Under the pieces are notes generated by a model, which saw nothing but the letters and a program-made list of their open reading frames with translations, was not told the origin of the DNA and made no database searches. From contig CP141729.1 of NCBI GenBank assembly GCA_035621215.1, forward strand, positions 766,944 through 830,943: 64,000 bases of DNA. The letters run 5' to 3'. Each line of letters starts with the position of its first letter. The first letter of the stretch is position 1. Source of the DNA: Oscillospiraceae bacterium MB08-C2-2 (GTDB lineage Bacteria > Bacillota > Clostridia > Oscillospirales > Ruminococcaceae). The position numbers and the translations under genes are program-made. Positions 17,190-25,774 of this stretch are shown piece after piece.

Positions 17190-18032
17190 ATGTATCAAAT
17201 TTTACGAAAAGAAGCTTTGAATCCTACTGTGACCTTGATGGAGGTCATGGCTCCCATGATAGCCAAGAAGGCCGAGCCGGGCCAGTTTATTATCCTGCGT
17301 GTAGACGAGAACGGCGAGCGTATTCCTCTCACCATTGCGGATTTTGACCGCACCAAGGGCACCATCACCATTATTTTTCAGATCGTTGGTGCCACCACCG
17401 AGGCTCTGAACCACTTGAACGAAGGGGATTATATCCACGATTTTGCAGGCCCCTTAGGCAGAAAAACCGAAACCGAAGGCCTTAAGAGAGTGGCTGTTGT
17501 TGGCGGCGGCGTAGGCTGCGCCATTGCTTATCCGGTTGCCAAGAGACTGCACGAGCAGGGCTGTAAGGTTGATACCATTGCCGGTTTCCGCAGCCAGGAT
17601 TTGGTCATTCTGGAGGATGAATTCAAAGCGGTCAGCGATCGCATGTTCCTCATGACCGACGATGGCAGTGCAGGTGAAAAGGGTCTGGTTACCGATGCAC
17701 TCAAAAAACTGATTGAAGAAGGCACCCAGTACGATGAGGTTATCACCATTGGGCCTTTGATCATGATGAAATTTGTTTGTGCCCTGACTAAAAAATACGA
17801 CATCAAAACCACTGCCAGCATGAACCCCATTATGATCGATGGCACCGGCATGTGCGGCGGCTGCCGACTGAGCGTGGGCGGCAAAACCAAGTTTGCCTGC
17901 GTGGACGGCCCTGATTTTGATGGTCATGAAATTGATTTTGACGAGGCTATCGCCCGGTCTGCGACCTACAAGCCCTTTGAGAGACAGGCCCATACCGATG
18001 TGTGTAACCTCTTTAATATGGAGGTTAAATAA
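17190..18032 (+). CDS. nfnA: Ferredoxin--NADP+ oxidoreductase (transhydrogenase) subunit NfnA
   Basis: 280 residues, the small subunit of the electron-bifurcating NADH-dependent ferredoxin:NADP+ oxidoreductase. An FAD-binding barrel (about 1-95) and an NAD-binding Rossmann domain (GGGVGCAIAYPVAK, near 100) precede a C-terminal [2Fe-2S] motif with the cysteines of GMCGGCRLS and FACVDGP. The ATG at 17190 has AGGAAGG eight bases upstream. The larger subunit follows after two bases. Similar proteins serve as dihydroorotate dehydrogenase electron-transfer subunits, but the adjacent GltA-like partner supports NfnA. Confidence 0.93.
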   Translation: MYQILRKEALNPTVTLMEVMAPMIAKKAEPGQFIILRVDENGERIPLTIADFDRTKGTITIIFQIVGATTEALNHLNEGDYIHDFAGPLGRKTETEGLKRVAVVGGGVGCAIAYPVAKRLHEQGCKVDTIAGFRSQDLVILEDEFKAVSDRMFLMTDDGSAGEKGLVTDALKKLIEEGTQYDEVITIGPLIMMKFVCALTKKYDIKTTASMNPIMIDGTGMCGGCRLSVGGKTKFACVDGPDFDGHEIDFDEAIARSATYKPFERQAHTDVCNLFNMEVK

Positions 18033-18034
18033 CA

Positions 18035-19429
18035 ATGCCGAATATGTCGCCTAAAAAGAACGAGATGCCTGCACAGGAAGCCAATATCCGCAACCAGAAT
18101 TTTCTTGAGGTAACACTGGGTTACAGCGAAGAGCAGGCCATTGACGAAGCGAAACGGTGCCTCAACTGCAAACATAAGCCCTGTATCAAGGGCTGCCCTG
18201 TTCAAATTGAAATCCCCGCTTTCATTCAGGAGGTCGCTCAAGGTAACTTTGAAGAGGCTTACCAGATTATCTCTCTTTCCAGCTCCCTGCCTGCCGTTTG
18301 CGGGCGCGTTTGCCCCCAGGAATCCCAGTGTGAGGAAAAGTGTGTTCGTGGCATCAAGGGTGAGCCTGTTGGCATCGGCCGTCTGGAGCGTTTTGTAGCG
18401 GATTACCACAACGCTCACGTGACCACAGCTCCTCAGAAGCCCCAGCCCAACGGACACAAGGTTGCCGTTATTGGTTCGGGCCCTGCTGGTCTTGCCTGTG
18501 CTGGCGATTTGGCTAAAAAAGGCTATTCTGTTACTGTATTTGAGGCTTTGCATTTGGCCGGAGGCGTTCTGGTTTATGGTATTCCCGAGTTCCGTCTGCC
18601 TAAATCCATTGTGCAGAAAGAAATTGACACTCTCAAAGAGCTGGGTGTTACAGTTGAAACCAATATGATTATCGGCAAAACCGTTTCCATCGATGAACTG
18701 ATGGAGGAATATGGCTTTGAATCCGTGTTTATTGGTTCGGGTGCCGGCCTCCCCCGCTTTATGAATATTCCCGGTGAAAACCTCAAGGGTGTTTATTCCG
18801 CCAACGAATTTTTGACCCGTGTGAACCTGATGAAGGCCTATAAGCCTGACAGTTCCACCCCCATCCAGAAGAGCAGCCGTGTGGCTGTTGTAGGCGGCGG
18901 AAACGTGGCAATGGATGCCGCCCGCTGTGCAAAGCGTCTGGGCGCTGAAGTTACCATTATCTATCGCCGTACCGAGAAGGAGCTTCCCGCCCGTTTGGAG
19001 GAAGTGGAGCATGCCATGGAAGAAGGCATTGAGTTTAAGTTTTTGACCAATCCTGTTGCCATTAACGGCAATGCAGAGGGCTGGACCACCAGCATCCGCT
19101 GCGAGCAGATGGTACTTAGCCAGCCGGATGAATCCGGGCGTGCCAAACCGGTTCGGCTGGAAAACAGCGAGTTTGATATCGAAGTCGACTGCGTAATCAT
19201 GTCTATAGGCACTTCCCCCAATCCTCTGATCAAATCCACCACCGAAGGGCTTGATACCCATAAGTGGGGCGGCATTGTGGCCAATGAGGAAACAGGCGCA
19301 ACCTCTCGCAAGGGAGTCTACGCTGGCGGCGACGCCGTTACAGGCGCAGCAACCGTTATTCTTGCGATGGGAGCGGGCAAGGCTGCGGCCAAAAGCATGG
19401 ATGAATATATCCATGGCATAGGAGAATAG
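18035..19429 (+). CDS. nfnB: Ferredoxin--NADP+ oxidoreductase subunit NfnB (GltA-like)
   Basis: 464 residues, glutamate-synthase small-subunit-like flavoprotein. The N-terminal Cys-rich region carries two [4Fe-4S] sites (CLNCKHKPCIKGC and CGRVCPQESQCEEKC). FAD binds at IGSGPAGLACAGDLAKKG (about 145-165) and NADPH at VGGGNVAMDAARCAKRLG (about 290-307). With NfnA it couples NADH and reduced ferredoxin to two NADPH, supplying anabolic reductant. The alternative of a free-standing glutamate synthase subunit is unlikely without a large subunit nearby. The second rex gene starts two bases after the stop. Confidence 0.93.
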   Translation: MPNMSPKKNEMPAQEANIRNQNFLEVTLGYSEEQAIDEAKRCLNCKHKPCIKGCPVQIEIPAFIQEVAQGNFEEAYQIISLSSSLPAVCGRVCPQESQCEEKCVRGIKGEPVGIGRLERFVADYHNAHVTTAPQKPQPNGHKVAVIGSGPAGLACAGDLAKKGYSVTVFEALHLAGGVLVYGIPEFRLPKSIVQKEIDTLKELGVTVETNMIIGKTVSIDELMEEYGFESVFIGSGAGLPRFMNIPGENLKGVYSANEFLTRVNLMKAYKPDSSTPIQKSSRVAVVGGGNVAMDAARCAKRLGAEVTIIYRRTEKELPARLEEVEHAMEEGIEFKFLTNPVAINGNAEGWTTSIRCEQMVLSQPDESGRAKPVRLENSEFDIEVDCVIMSIGTSPNPLIKSTTEGLDTHKWGGIVANEETGATSRKGVYAGGDAVTGAATVILAMGAGKAAAKSMDEYIHGIGE

Positions 19430-19431
19430 CT

Positions 19432-20073
19432 ATGAAGCTTAAATCTGTCCCAACGCAGACTCTTCAAAGATTACCGGCTTACCTGAATTATTTGAAATCT
19501 CTGCCTAAAGACGGAGTCGCTAACATTTCCGCCACGACCATTGCCGAGGCGCTGCGTCTCAACGATGTTCAAGTTCGGAAGGATCTGGCCTCCATTAGTG
19601 ATGGGGGCCGCCCCAAGGTGGGGTATGTTACAGAAAACCTCATTTTTGATATTGAACAGTTTTTGGGCTATGATGATGCCGACAACGCTGTTATCGTGGG
19701 TTCAGGCAATTTAGGCAAGGCGCTTCTTTCCTATAAAGGCTTTTCGGAATATGGTTTGGATATTGTAGCAGCTTTTGATATTGATGAAAGTGTAGTTGGC
19801 TGCACTGTCAACGGCAAACGCATCCTCCCCGCTGAAAAGCTCAAAAACCTCTGTCACCGTATGGGCATTAAGATTGGTATTATCACCGTTCCCGCCTATC
19901 AGGCGCAGGATGTATGCAATACACTCATTGAAAGCGGTGTGGTTGCTATTTGGAACTTTGCCCCTGTTCATCTTGAGGTTCCTGAAAACGTTTTGGTGCA
20001 AAACGAAAATATGGCTTGCTCCTTGGCCATACTTTCCATGCATTTGACAAAAAAACTCACTGAGAAATCCTGA
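19432..20073 (+). CDS. rex: Redox-sensing transcriptional repressor Rex (copy 2)
   Basis: 213 residues, colinear with copy 1 at 15127 but clearly diverged: recognition helix NDVQVRKDLA, nucleotide motif GSGNLG, C-terminal segment VLVQNENMACSLA. Both copies retain all visible functional residues. This one is the third gene of the nfnAB-rex transcript and lies directly before the hydrogenase operon, so it is the better candidate for feedback control of NADH-linked hydrogenase genes. A shorter C-terminus distinguishes it from copy 1. Confidence 0.95.
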   Translation: MKLKSVPTQTLQRLPAYLNYLKSLPKDGVANISATTIAEALRLNDVQVRKDLASISDGGRPKVGYVTENLIFDIEQFLGYDDADNAVIVGSGNLGKALLSYKGFSEYGLDIVAAFDIDESVVGCTVNGKRILPAEKLKNLCHRMGIKIGIITVPAYQAQDVCNTLIESGVVAIWNFAPVHLEVPENVLVQNENMACSLAILSMHLTKKLTEKS

Positions 20074-20099
20074 AAACCAGGATTAAAGAGACAACATGA

Positions 20100-20181
20100 A
20101 GCCGTCCGCTTTTCCTCTTTGTTTGCGGGCGGCTGAAATTTGCCAAGAACCACCCAATATAATGATAAAACCTGGTTTTAT
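20100..20181 (+). promoter_or_regulatory. Control region of the hydrogenase operon
   Basis: After rex2 there is a GC-rich hairpin (20100-20109 with 20125-20134) with a poor T-run, a perfect TATAAT at 20158-20163 with only a weak -35, and directly after it a perfect inverted repeat ATAAAAC-CTG-GTTTTAT (20165-20181) at the expected start site. The repeat does not match the Rex consensus (TTGTTAA-N4-TTAACAA), so the binding protein is unknown. Confidence 0.45.
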
Positions 20182-20274
20182 ATGCACCTTTTCCTGAAGA
20201 ACCGATAATCGGAAACCTCCTCTAGCACTTTATCAGACTTAATCTTAAGACACTGAAATTGGAGGGTAAGCTGT

Positions 20275-20514
20275 ATGGAAATCACTGTTTGTATTGGAAG
20301 TTCCTGTCATTTAAAAGGTTCCAGACCGGTTGTTGAGCAACTGGAAAAACTGATTTTTGAAAAGCGGCTCCGAGATAGGGTGGAGCTGCAAGGTTCCTTC
20401 TGCATGGGTAACTGTACAGCTGGTGTTTGTGTGCAGGTGGAAGGCGAAATGTTTTCACTTAAGCCGGAAGATACCGCAGTCTTCTTTGAAAAAGAGGTTA
20501 TGGCAAGGCTATAA
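20275..20514 (+). CDS. Small thioredoxin-like [2Fe-2S] ferredoxin (first copy)
   Basis: 79 residues with the NuoE/HydC-type cysteine pattern: Cys-x5-Cys in VCIGSSCHLKGS and Cys-x3-Cys in FCMGNCTAG. Such stand-alone domains are often encoded beside sensory and bifurcating hydrogenases and may carry electrons between subunits. ATG at 20275 follows TGGAGGG. First gene of the hydrogenase operon. A paralogue with the same N-terminal motif is the last gene (27477), so the operon is bracketed by the pair. Confidence 0.85.
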   Translation: MEITVCIGSSCHLKGSRPVVEQLEKLIFEKRLRDRVELQGSFCMGNCTAGVCVQVEGEMFSLKPEDTAVFFEKEVMARL

Positions 20515-20549
20515 TGGCTCAACGCAGCAATTTATAGGGGGATGGAACG

Positions 20550-22235
20550 ATGACTCAAACAGCAGACTATTTAAAGCTTAAAAAGTCCAACTGCAAAAAC
20601 TGCTATAAGTGCATTCGGAACTGCCCTGTAAAATCCATCCGCTTTTCCGATGGTCAAGCCAATATTATCAACGAGGACTGCATCCTGTGCGGGCACTGCT
20701 TTGTGGCCTGCCCCCAGAACGCCAAGGAAATACGGGAAGATATCGGTGCAGCGAAGTCCTTGATTGCGTCCGGTGCTCCGGTATATGCCAGCATTGCCCC
20801 CTCTTTTGTGGCCAATTATGACCGTGTAACCATCGGCTCCCTTGAAAAGGCTCTGCTTCGTCTGGGCTTTGCCGGTGTGGAAGAGACAGCTGTTGGCGCT
20901 ACCATAGTAAAAAAACAATACGACGAGCTGGTTGCTCAGGCAGATGGAAAGGTTGTAATCTCTTCTTGCTGTCACACCATCAACCTGCTTATACAAAAAT
21001 ATTATCCCGAGGCCCTGCCGTGTCTTGCTCATGTGCTGTCACCAATGCAGGCACACTCCCAGGATCTTAAACGGCGGTTTCCTGCCGCTAAAACAGTCTT
21101 TATCGGCCCCTGTATTTCCAAAAAGGAAGAGGCAGAGCGTTATCCGGGAATCGTAGACTGCGTTCTGACCTTTGAGGAGCTTTCCTCCTGGCTGGAAGCT
21201 GAGAATATCCAGCTTGAATATGTGGAGGATCAAAACGCCAACAGCCGGGCACGCCTGTTCCCTATCTGCGGCGGTATCCTGCGTACGATGGACGCTGATA
21301 ACCCCGATTATTCCTATATGGCTTTGGATGGTATAGATAACTGTGCCCATGCTTTGGAGGATATTCTCAGCGGTAAGCTGACCGACTGCTTTATTGAAAT
21401 GTCCGCTTGTGTGGGCAGCTGTGTGGGCGGGCCTGCCATGGATAAAAGCCATCGTGCTCCTGTACGGGATTTCATAGCGGTTAACCGCTATGCGGGTAAA
21501 GATCATTTTCAAGTATATGATTATATAGGAGCTGCTCTTGAAAAAGAAATGCCCCCGCTGGCTCCCCGAGAGGTATTTTTCAGCAACAGTGCTATCGAAG
21601 AGATTTTGCGAAAAATCGGCAAGACCAGCCCGGAGCACGAGCTCAACTGCGGGAGCTGCGGTTACAATACCTGCCGTGATAAGGCTAGAGCGGTTCTTTT
21701 GGGAAAAGCCAATCTGGAAATGTGCCTGCCTTATCTAAAAGAAAAAGCCGAATCCTTTTCGGATAAGATCATTGGCAACACGCCCAATGCGATTATTGTG
21801 ATGAACGAAGCAATGGAGGTGCAGCAGATCAATGCTGCTGCCTGCAGGCTCATGAACATTCACCAGCCCCGGGATATTTTGGGCGGCCCGGTGGTTCGCA
21901 TTCTGGATCCCACGCCTTTTATGGATGTTTTTCAAAAAAATAAAAGCGTTTACGATAAACGCTCCTATTTGGCTGAATATAGAAAATATGTGGATCAGAC
22001 CGTTATTTACGACAAGGACTATCACATTATCATTTGCATTATGCGCGATGTAACAGAAGAGGCCCGCCAGCGGGAGGAAAAAGAAGCAATCAGCCGCACA
22101 ACCATGGAAATTACCGATAAGGTAATTGAAAAGCAGATGCGGACTGTTCAGGAAATCGCCTCGCTTCTGGGTGAAACCACCGCTGAAACCAAAATTGCAT
22201 TGACCAAGCTAAAGGAGTCCCTAAGCCATGAATAA
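20550..22235 (+). CDS. hydS: Sensory [FeFe]-hydrogenase with PAS domain
   Basis: 561 residues in this order: two [4Fe-4S] ferredoxin motifs (Cys15-18-21-25 and Cys44-47-50-54), an H-cluster domain (about 75-330), an extra Fe-S motif (Cys367, 370, 375, 392), a PAS domain (about 405-510) and a helical tail. H-cluster ligands are present in SSCCH (Cys140/141), GPCISKK (Cys188) and EMSACVGSC (Cys287/291), but the TSCCPxW, MPCxxK and ExMACxGGC signatures of catalytic enzymes are altered. These are marks of group C (HydS) hydrogenases, thought to sense H2 and signal rather than turn it over. Its stop overlaps the phosphatase start by eight bases. Confidence 0.92.
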   Translation: MTQTADYLKLKKSNCKNCYKCIRNCPVKSIRFSDGQANIINEDCILCGHCFVACPQNAKEIREDIGAAKSLIASGAPVYASIAPSFVANYDRVTIGSLEKALLRLGFAGVEETAVGATIVKKQYDELVAQADGKVVISSCCHTINLLIQKYYPEALPCLAHVLSPMQAHSQDLKRRFPAAKTVFIGPCISKKEEAERYPGIVDCVLTFEELSSWLEAENIQLEYVEDQNANSRARLFPICGGILRTMDADNPDYSYMALDGIDNCAHALEDILSGKLTDCFIEMSACVGSCVGGPAMDKSHRAPVRDFIAVNRYAGKDHFQVYDYIGAALEKEMPPLAPREVFFSNSAIEEILRKIGKTSPEHELNCGSCGYNTCRDKARAVLLGKANLEMCLPYLKEKAESFSDKIIGNTPNAIIVMNEAMEVQQINAAACRLMNIHQPRDILGGPVVRILDPTPFMDVFQKNKSVYDKRSYLAEYRKYVDQTVIYDKDYHIIICIMRDVTEEARQREEKEAISRTTMEITDKVIEKQMRTVQEIASLLGETTAETKIALTKLKESLSHE

Positions 22236-23403
22236 CCTTTGCACCGATGTGGGCTATGTGAGCATCAACAAGCATAACGAACAGCTCTGCGGCGATCATG
22301 TTGAGGTGGTATCCCAAGGTGACAACTCCACCGTGGTGGTGCTGGCAGATGGTCTGGGCAGCGGGGTTAAAGCAAACATTCTCTCCACTCTTACTGCGAA
22401 AATCATCTCTACCATGATGGCCAATTCTCTTTCCGTTGAGGATTGTGTTTCCACCATTGCGGCCACCCTGCCCATCTGCAAGGTGCGTCAGGTCGCTTAT
22501 TCCACCTTTACCATCATTCGTATCGCCAACAATCTGGAGGCGGAAATCACACAATTTGATAATCCCCATGTTATCTTTCTGCGAAACGGAAAAAACGTGG
22601 ATTACCCCACAACCTCCGAGATGATTGACAACAAGGTGATTTATAAATCTAAAATCCAGCTTCAGGAGGATGATACTTTCATCGCTGTCAGTGATGGAGC
22701 TATCCATGCCGGAGTTGGGCTGACGCTGAATTTTGGCTGGCAGCGTCAGAATATTATCGAGTTTATGGAAACAATCTATTCCGGGGATTTTACTGCCAAA
22801 ACCCTCAGCACCATGCTGGTGAACGAATGCAATTCCCTGTATGGCGGCGAGCCGGGAGACGACACTACCGCCTGTACCGTTAAAATCCGGCGCAGAAAGC
22901 CTATGAATCTTCTTCTTGGGCCTCCCTCCGATCCGGCGGATGTTTCCAAGATGATGTCGCTGTTTTTCTCCAAAGAGGGCAAGCACATTGTCTGCGGAGG
23001 CACAACCTCCACTCTGGCGGCGGAATACTTAGGCAAGCCTTTGAATGTAGGCACCCCTGTTTATATTGACCCTGCAATCCCCCCTACTGCCAAAATCGAA
23101 GGGGTGGATTTGGTTACCGAAGGTGTTATCACCATCAACCGGGTGCTGGAATATGCCAGAGATTATCTCAAGGACAATGAGAAATACACCGATTGGAGCT
23201 ACAAGCAGGATGGCGCCTCTCTCATTGCAAGAGCCCTTTTTGAGGAGGCCACTGATATTAATTTTTTTGTGGGAAAAGCCATTAATCCCGCCCACCAAAA
23301 CCCCAATCTGCCTATCAATTTTCATATTAAAATGCAGCTTATTGAAGATCTTTCCGGCTGTTTGAGGACGATGGGTAAAAAAATAAAAGTCAGCTACTTT
23401 TAA
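22228..23403 (+). CDS. SpoIIE-type PP2C protein phosphatase with extra C-terminal domain
   Basis: 391 residues. The first 230 or so form a PP2C/SpoIIE serine phosphatase with the metal-binding acids in LADGLGSG, AVSDGAIHAG and PGDDTTA. The remaining 160 residues, starting near KPMNLLLGPPSDP, are not part of a standard PP2C domain and include a Gly/Thr-rich GGTTSTLAAEYLG segment; I do not recognise the fold. Start ATG overlaps the hydS stop (8 bases), strong evidence that the two proteins act together. The phosphatase is the natural output of the HydS H2 sensor; its target and opposing kinase are not in the window. Confidence 0.9.
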   Translation: MNNLCTDVGYVSINKHNEQLCGDHVEVVSQGDNSTVVVLADGLGSGVKANILSTLTAKIISTMMANSLSVEDCVSTIAATLPICKVRQVAYSTFTIIRIANNLEAEITQFDNPHVIFLRNGKNVDYPTTSEMIDNKVIYKSKIQLQEDDTFIAVSDGAIHAGVGLTLNFGWQRQNIIEFMETIYSGDFTAKTLSTMLVNECNSLYGGEPGDDTTACTVKIRRRKPMNLLLGPPSDPADVSKMMSLFFSKEGKHIVCGGTTSTLAAEYLGKPLNVGTPVYIDPAIPPTAKIEGVDLVTEGVITINRVLEYARDYLKDNEKYTDWSYKQDGASLIARALFEEATDINFFVGKAINPAHQNPNLPINFHIKMQLIEDLSGCLRTMGKKIKVSYF

Positions 23404-23419
23404 AATGGAGGAACAACCC

Positions 23420-23896
23420 ATGGATGAGACATTTGAACTAAAGGTAATCGATGAGATTATCGATGAATTGGGCTGCAAGGAGAGCTCGGTTATTGCGATC
23501 CTGCAAAGCATACAGGAGCATTACCGGTATTTGCCCAAAGAGATATTCCCTCATCTTGCCAAAAGACTGAAAATCAGTCAGGCCAAAATTTATAGTGTGG
23601 CCACCTTCTATGAAAATTTTTCCTTGACTCCCAAGGGTAAATATGTTTTGAAGGTGTGCGATGGAACTGCCTGCCATGTCAGAAAATCCATTCCCATTCT
23701 GGAAAGGCTGCGCAAGGAGCTTGCTTTGGTTCCCGGCCAAACCACTACCGAGGATTTGAATTTTACAGTGGAAACCGTATCCTGCCTTGGTGCCTGCGGA
23801 CTTGCCCCTGTGCTGACTGTAAACGATAAGGTTTACCCTGCCATGACACCGGATAAGGCTGCGGAACTTTTGGTACAACTCAAGGAGGAACTGTAA
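23420..23896 (+). CDS. hydC: Bifurcating hydrogenase subunit HydC (NuoE-like)
   Basis: 158 residues, thioredoxin-like [2Fe-2S] protein with the NuoE pattern: Cys-x4-Cys in CDGTACH and Cys-x3-Cys in CLGACGLAP, preceded by a helical N-terminus. It relays electrons in the trimeric NADH/ferredoxin-dependent [FeFe]-hydrogenase. Start at ATG 23420, seven bases after GGAGGA; an in-frame ATG at 23405 is within that site. HydB follows one base after the stop. Confidence 0.93.
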   Translation: MDETFELKVIDEIIDELGCKESSVIAILQSIQEHYRYLPKEIFPHLAKRLKISQAKIYSVATFYENFSLTPKGKYVLKVCDGTACHVRKSIPILERLRKELALVPGQTTTEDLNFTVETVSCLGACGLAPVLTVNDKVYPAMTPDKAAELLVQLKEEL

Positions 23897-23897
23897 A

Positions 23898-25769
23898 ATG
23901 TTAGGAAGCAGAGAGGATCTCATTAGCCTGCGCAGTACTTATGAAAAATCTCTTGGCGCACAAACCAAAAAGATTTTGGTTTGCTGCGGTACCGGTTGTA
24001 TTTCCAGCGGCTCTTTGGAAATTTTTGACCGTTTGACCCAATTGATGAAGGATAAAAACGTTCCCTGCACCGTACAATTGGAAGAAGAGCCCCACGAAGC
24101 AGTGGCTATGAAAAAAAGTGGCTGCCACGGTTTTTGTGAGTTGGGGCCTCTTGTCCGCATTGACCCCGAGGGCTGGCTGTATACCAAGGTCAAGCTGGAG
24201 GACTGCGAGGAAATCGTAGAAAAAAGCATTGTCGGCGGTGAACATATCGCTCACTTGGCCTATACAACAAATGGTGAAATTTTTAAAAAGCAGGAAGAGA
24301 TTCCTTTTTATAAAGGCCAAACCCGTTTGGTTCTGGATCACTGCGGCCATATTGATGCCACTTCACTCAAAGAATATTTGGCAATCGGTGGTTACTCCGC
24401 TTTTGAAAAAGCTCTCTATGAGATGGACCCTGACCAGATTATTAACGAAGTCACAGAAGCCACCCTTCGTGGACGTGGGGGCGGCGGTTTCCCTGCCGGA
24501 CGCAAATGGGGTCAGGTTAAGCGCCAGAATGCACCTCAAAAATACGTTGTCTGCAACGGTGACGAGGGTGACCCGGGTGCGTTTATGGATCGCAGCATCA
24601 TGGAAGGCGATCCCCACCGTTTGCTGGAAGGCATGATGATTGCCGCTCTGGCCTGCGGTGCCAGCGAGGGTTATATCTATGTTCGTGCTGAATACCCCAT
24701 GGCGGTGGAACGCCTTAAAATAGCGATCGCCCAAGCCAATGAATTCGGTATTTTGGGTGACAACATTCTTGGTTCCGATTTCTCCTTCCATCTGCATATC
24801 AACCGTGGAGCCGGTGCCTTTGTTTGCGGCGAGGGCAGTGCTCTGACCGCTTCCATTGAAGGCAAGCGCGGCATGCCTCGTGTCAAGCCTCCCAGAACGG
24901 TTGAGCATGGTCTTTTCGATATGCCTACAGTGCTCAACAATGTTGAGACCTTCGCCAACGTTCCTGTTATTATCAACAACGGGGCCGAGTGGTATAAGGG
25001 CTTCGGCCCGGCCAACAACGCCGGAACCAAGGCCTTTGCTCTCACCGGCAACATCTCCAACACCGGCCTGATCGAAGTTCCTATGGGAACCACCCTGCGG
25101 GAGGTTATCTTCGATATCGGCGGCGGCATGCGGGATGGCGGCGAATTCAAAGCTGTTCAGATCGGTGGCCCTTCCGGTGGATGCCTGACCGCAGAGCATC
25201 TGGATTTGCCTCTGGATTTTGATTCCCTGAAAAAAGCAGGTGCTATGATCGGCTCCGGTGGTCTGGTGGTTATGGACAGCAACACCTGTATGGTCGAGGT
25301 TGCCCGCTTCTTTATGAACTTCACCCAGAATGAATCCTGCGGCAAGTGTGTTCCCTGCCGTGAGGGCACCAAGCGTATGTTGGAAATTCTGGAGCGCATT
25401 GTAGAAGGCAAAGGCGAAGATGGCGACATTGAGCTTCTCCTTGAACTGGCCGACACTATATCTGCCACCGCTCTGTGCGGCTTAGGCAAAACTGCTGCTT
25501 TCCCGGTAGTCAGCACCATCAAGAGCTTCCGCAGTGAATACGAAGCTCATATTTATGATAAGCACTGCCCAGCTGGTAGCTGCCAGAAGCTCAAGAAAAT
25601 CTACATTGATGCCCCTCTTTGCAAGGGCTGCTCCAAGTGCTCCAAGGCTTGCCCGGTCAGCGCTATTTCCGGCAAGGTGCGGGAACCTTTTGTGATCGAT
25701 CAGAGCAAGTGCATAAAATGCGGGGCCTGTGTGACCACCTGCCCATTCCATGCAATCAAGGAGGCGTAA
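23898..25769 (+). CDS. hydB: Bifurcating hydrogenase subunit HydB (NuoF-like)
   Basis: 623 residues: an N-terminal [2Fe-2S] thioredoxin-like domain (CCGTGCISSG, CHGFCELGP), the FMN/NADH-binding NuoF core (GRGGGGFPAGRKW near 195), a [4Fe-4S] site ESCGKCVPCREG near 475, and a C-terminal 2[4Fe-4S] ferredoxin (CKGCSKCSKACP, CIKCGACVTTCP). This is the flavin subunit where NADH and ferredoxin electrons are merged or split. The layout equals HydB of Thermotoga-type HydABC. Six bases separate it from hydA. Confidence 0.95.
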   Translation: MLGSREDLISLRSTYEKSLGAQTKKILVCCGTGCISSGSLEIFDRLTQLMKDKNVPCTVQLEEEPHEAVAMKKSGCHGFCELGPLVRIDPEGWLYTKVKLEDCEEIVEKSIVGGEHIAHLAYTTNGEIFKKQEEIPFYKGQTRLVLDHCGHIDATSLKEYLAIGGYSAFEKALYEMDPDQIINEVTEATLRGRGGGGFPAGRKWGQVKRQNAPQKYVVCNGDEGDPGAFMDRSIMEGDPHRLLEGMMIAALACGASEGYIYVRAEYPMAVERLKIAIAQANEFGILGDNILGSDFSFHLHINRGAGAFVCGEGSALTASIEGKRGMPRVKPPRTVEHGLFDMPTVLNNVETFANVPVIINNGAEWYKGFGPANNAGTKAFALTGNISNTGLIEVPMGTTLREVIFDIGGGMRDGGEFKAVQIGGPSGGCLTAEHLDLPLDFDSLKKAGAMIGSGGLVVMDSNTCMVEVARFFMNFTQNESCGKCVPCREGTKRMLEILERIVEGKGEDGDIELLLELADTISATALCGLGKTAAFPVVSTIKSFRSEYEAHIYDKHCPAGSCQKLKKIYIDAPLCKGCSKCSKACPVSAISGKVREPFVIDQSKCIKCGACVTTCPFHAIKEA

Positions 25770-25774
25770 CTCAA

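Noticed and set aside
20100-20134. Hairpin after rex2 as a strong terminator
   Set aside because: Stem is GC-rich but followed by only a short, interrupted T stretch, so termination would be partial at best.
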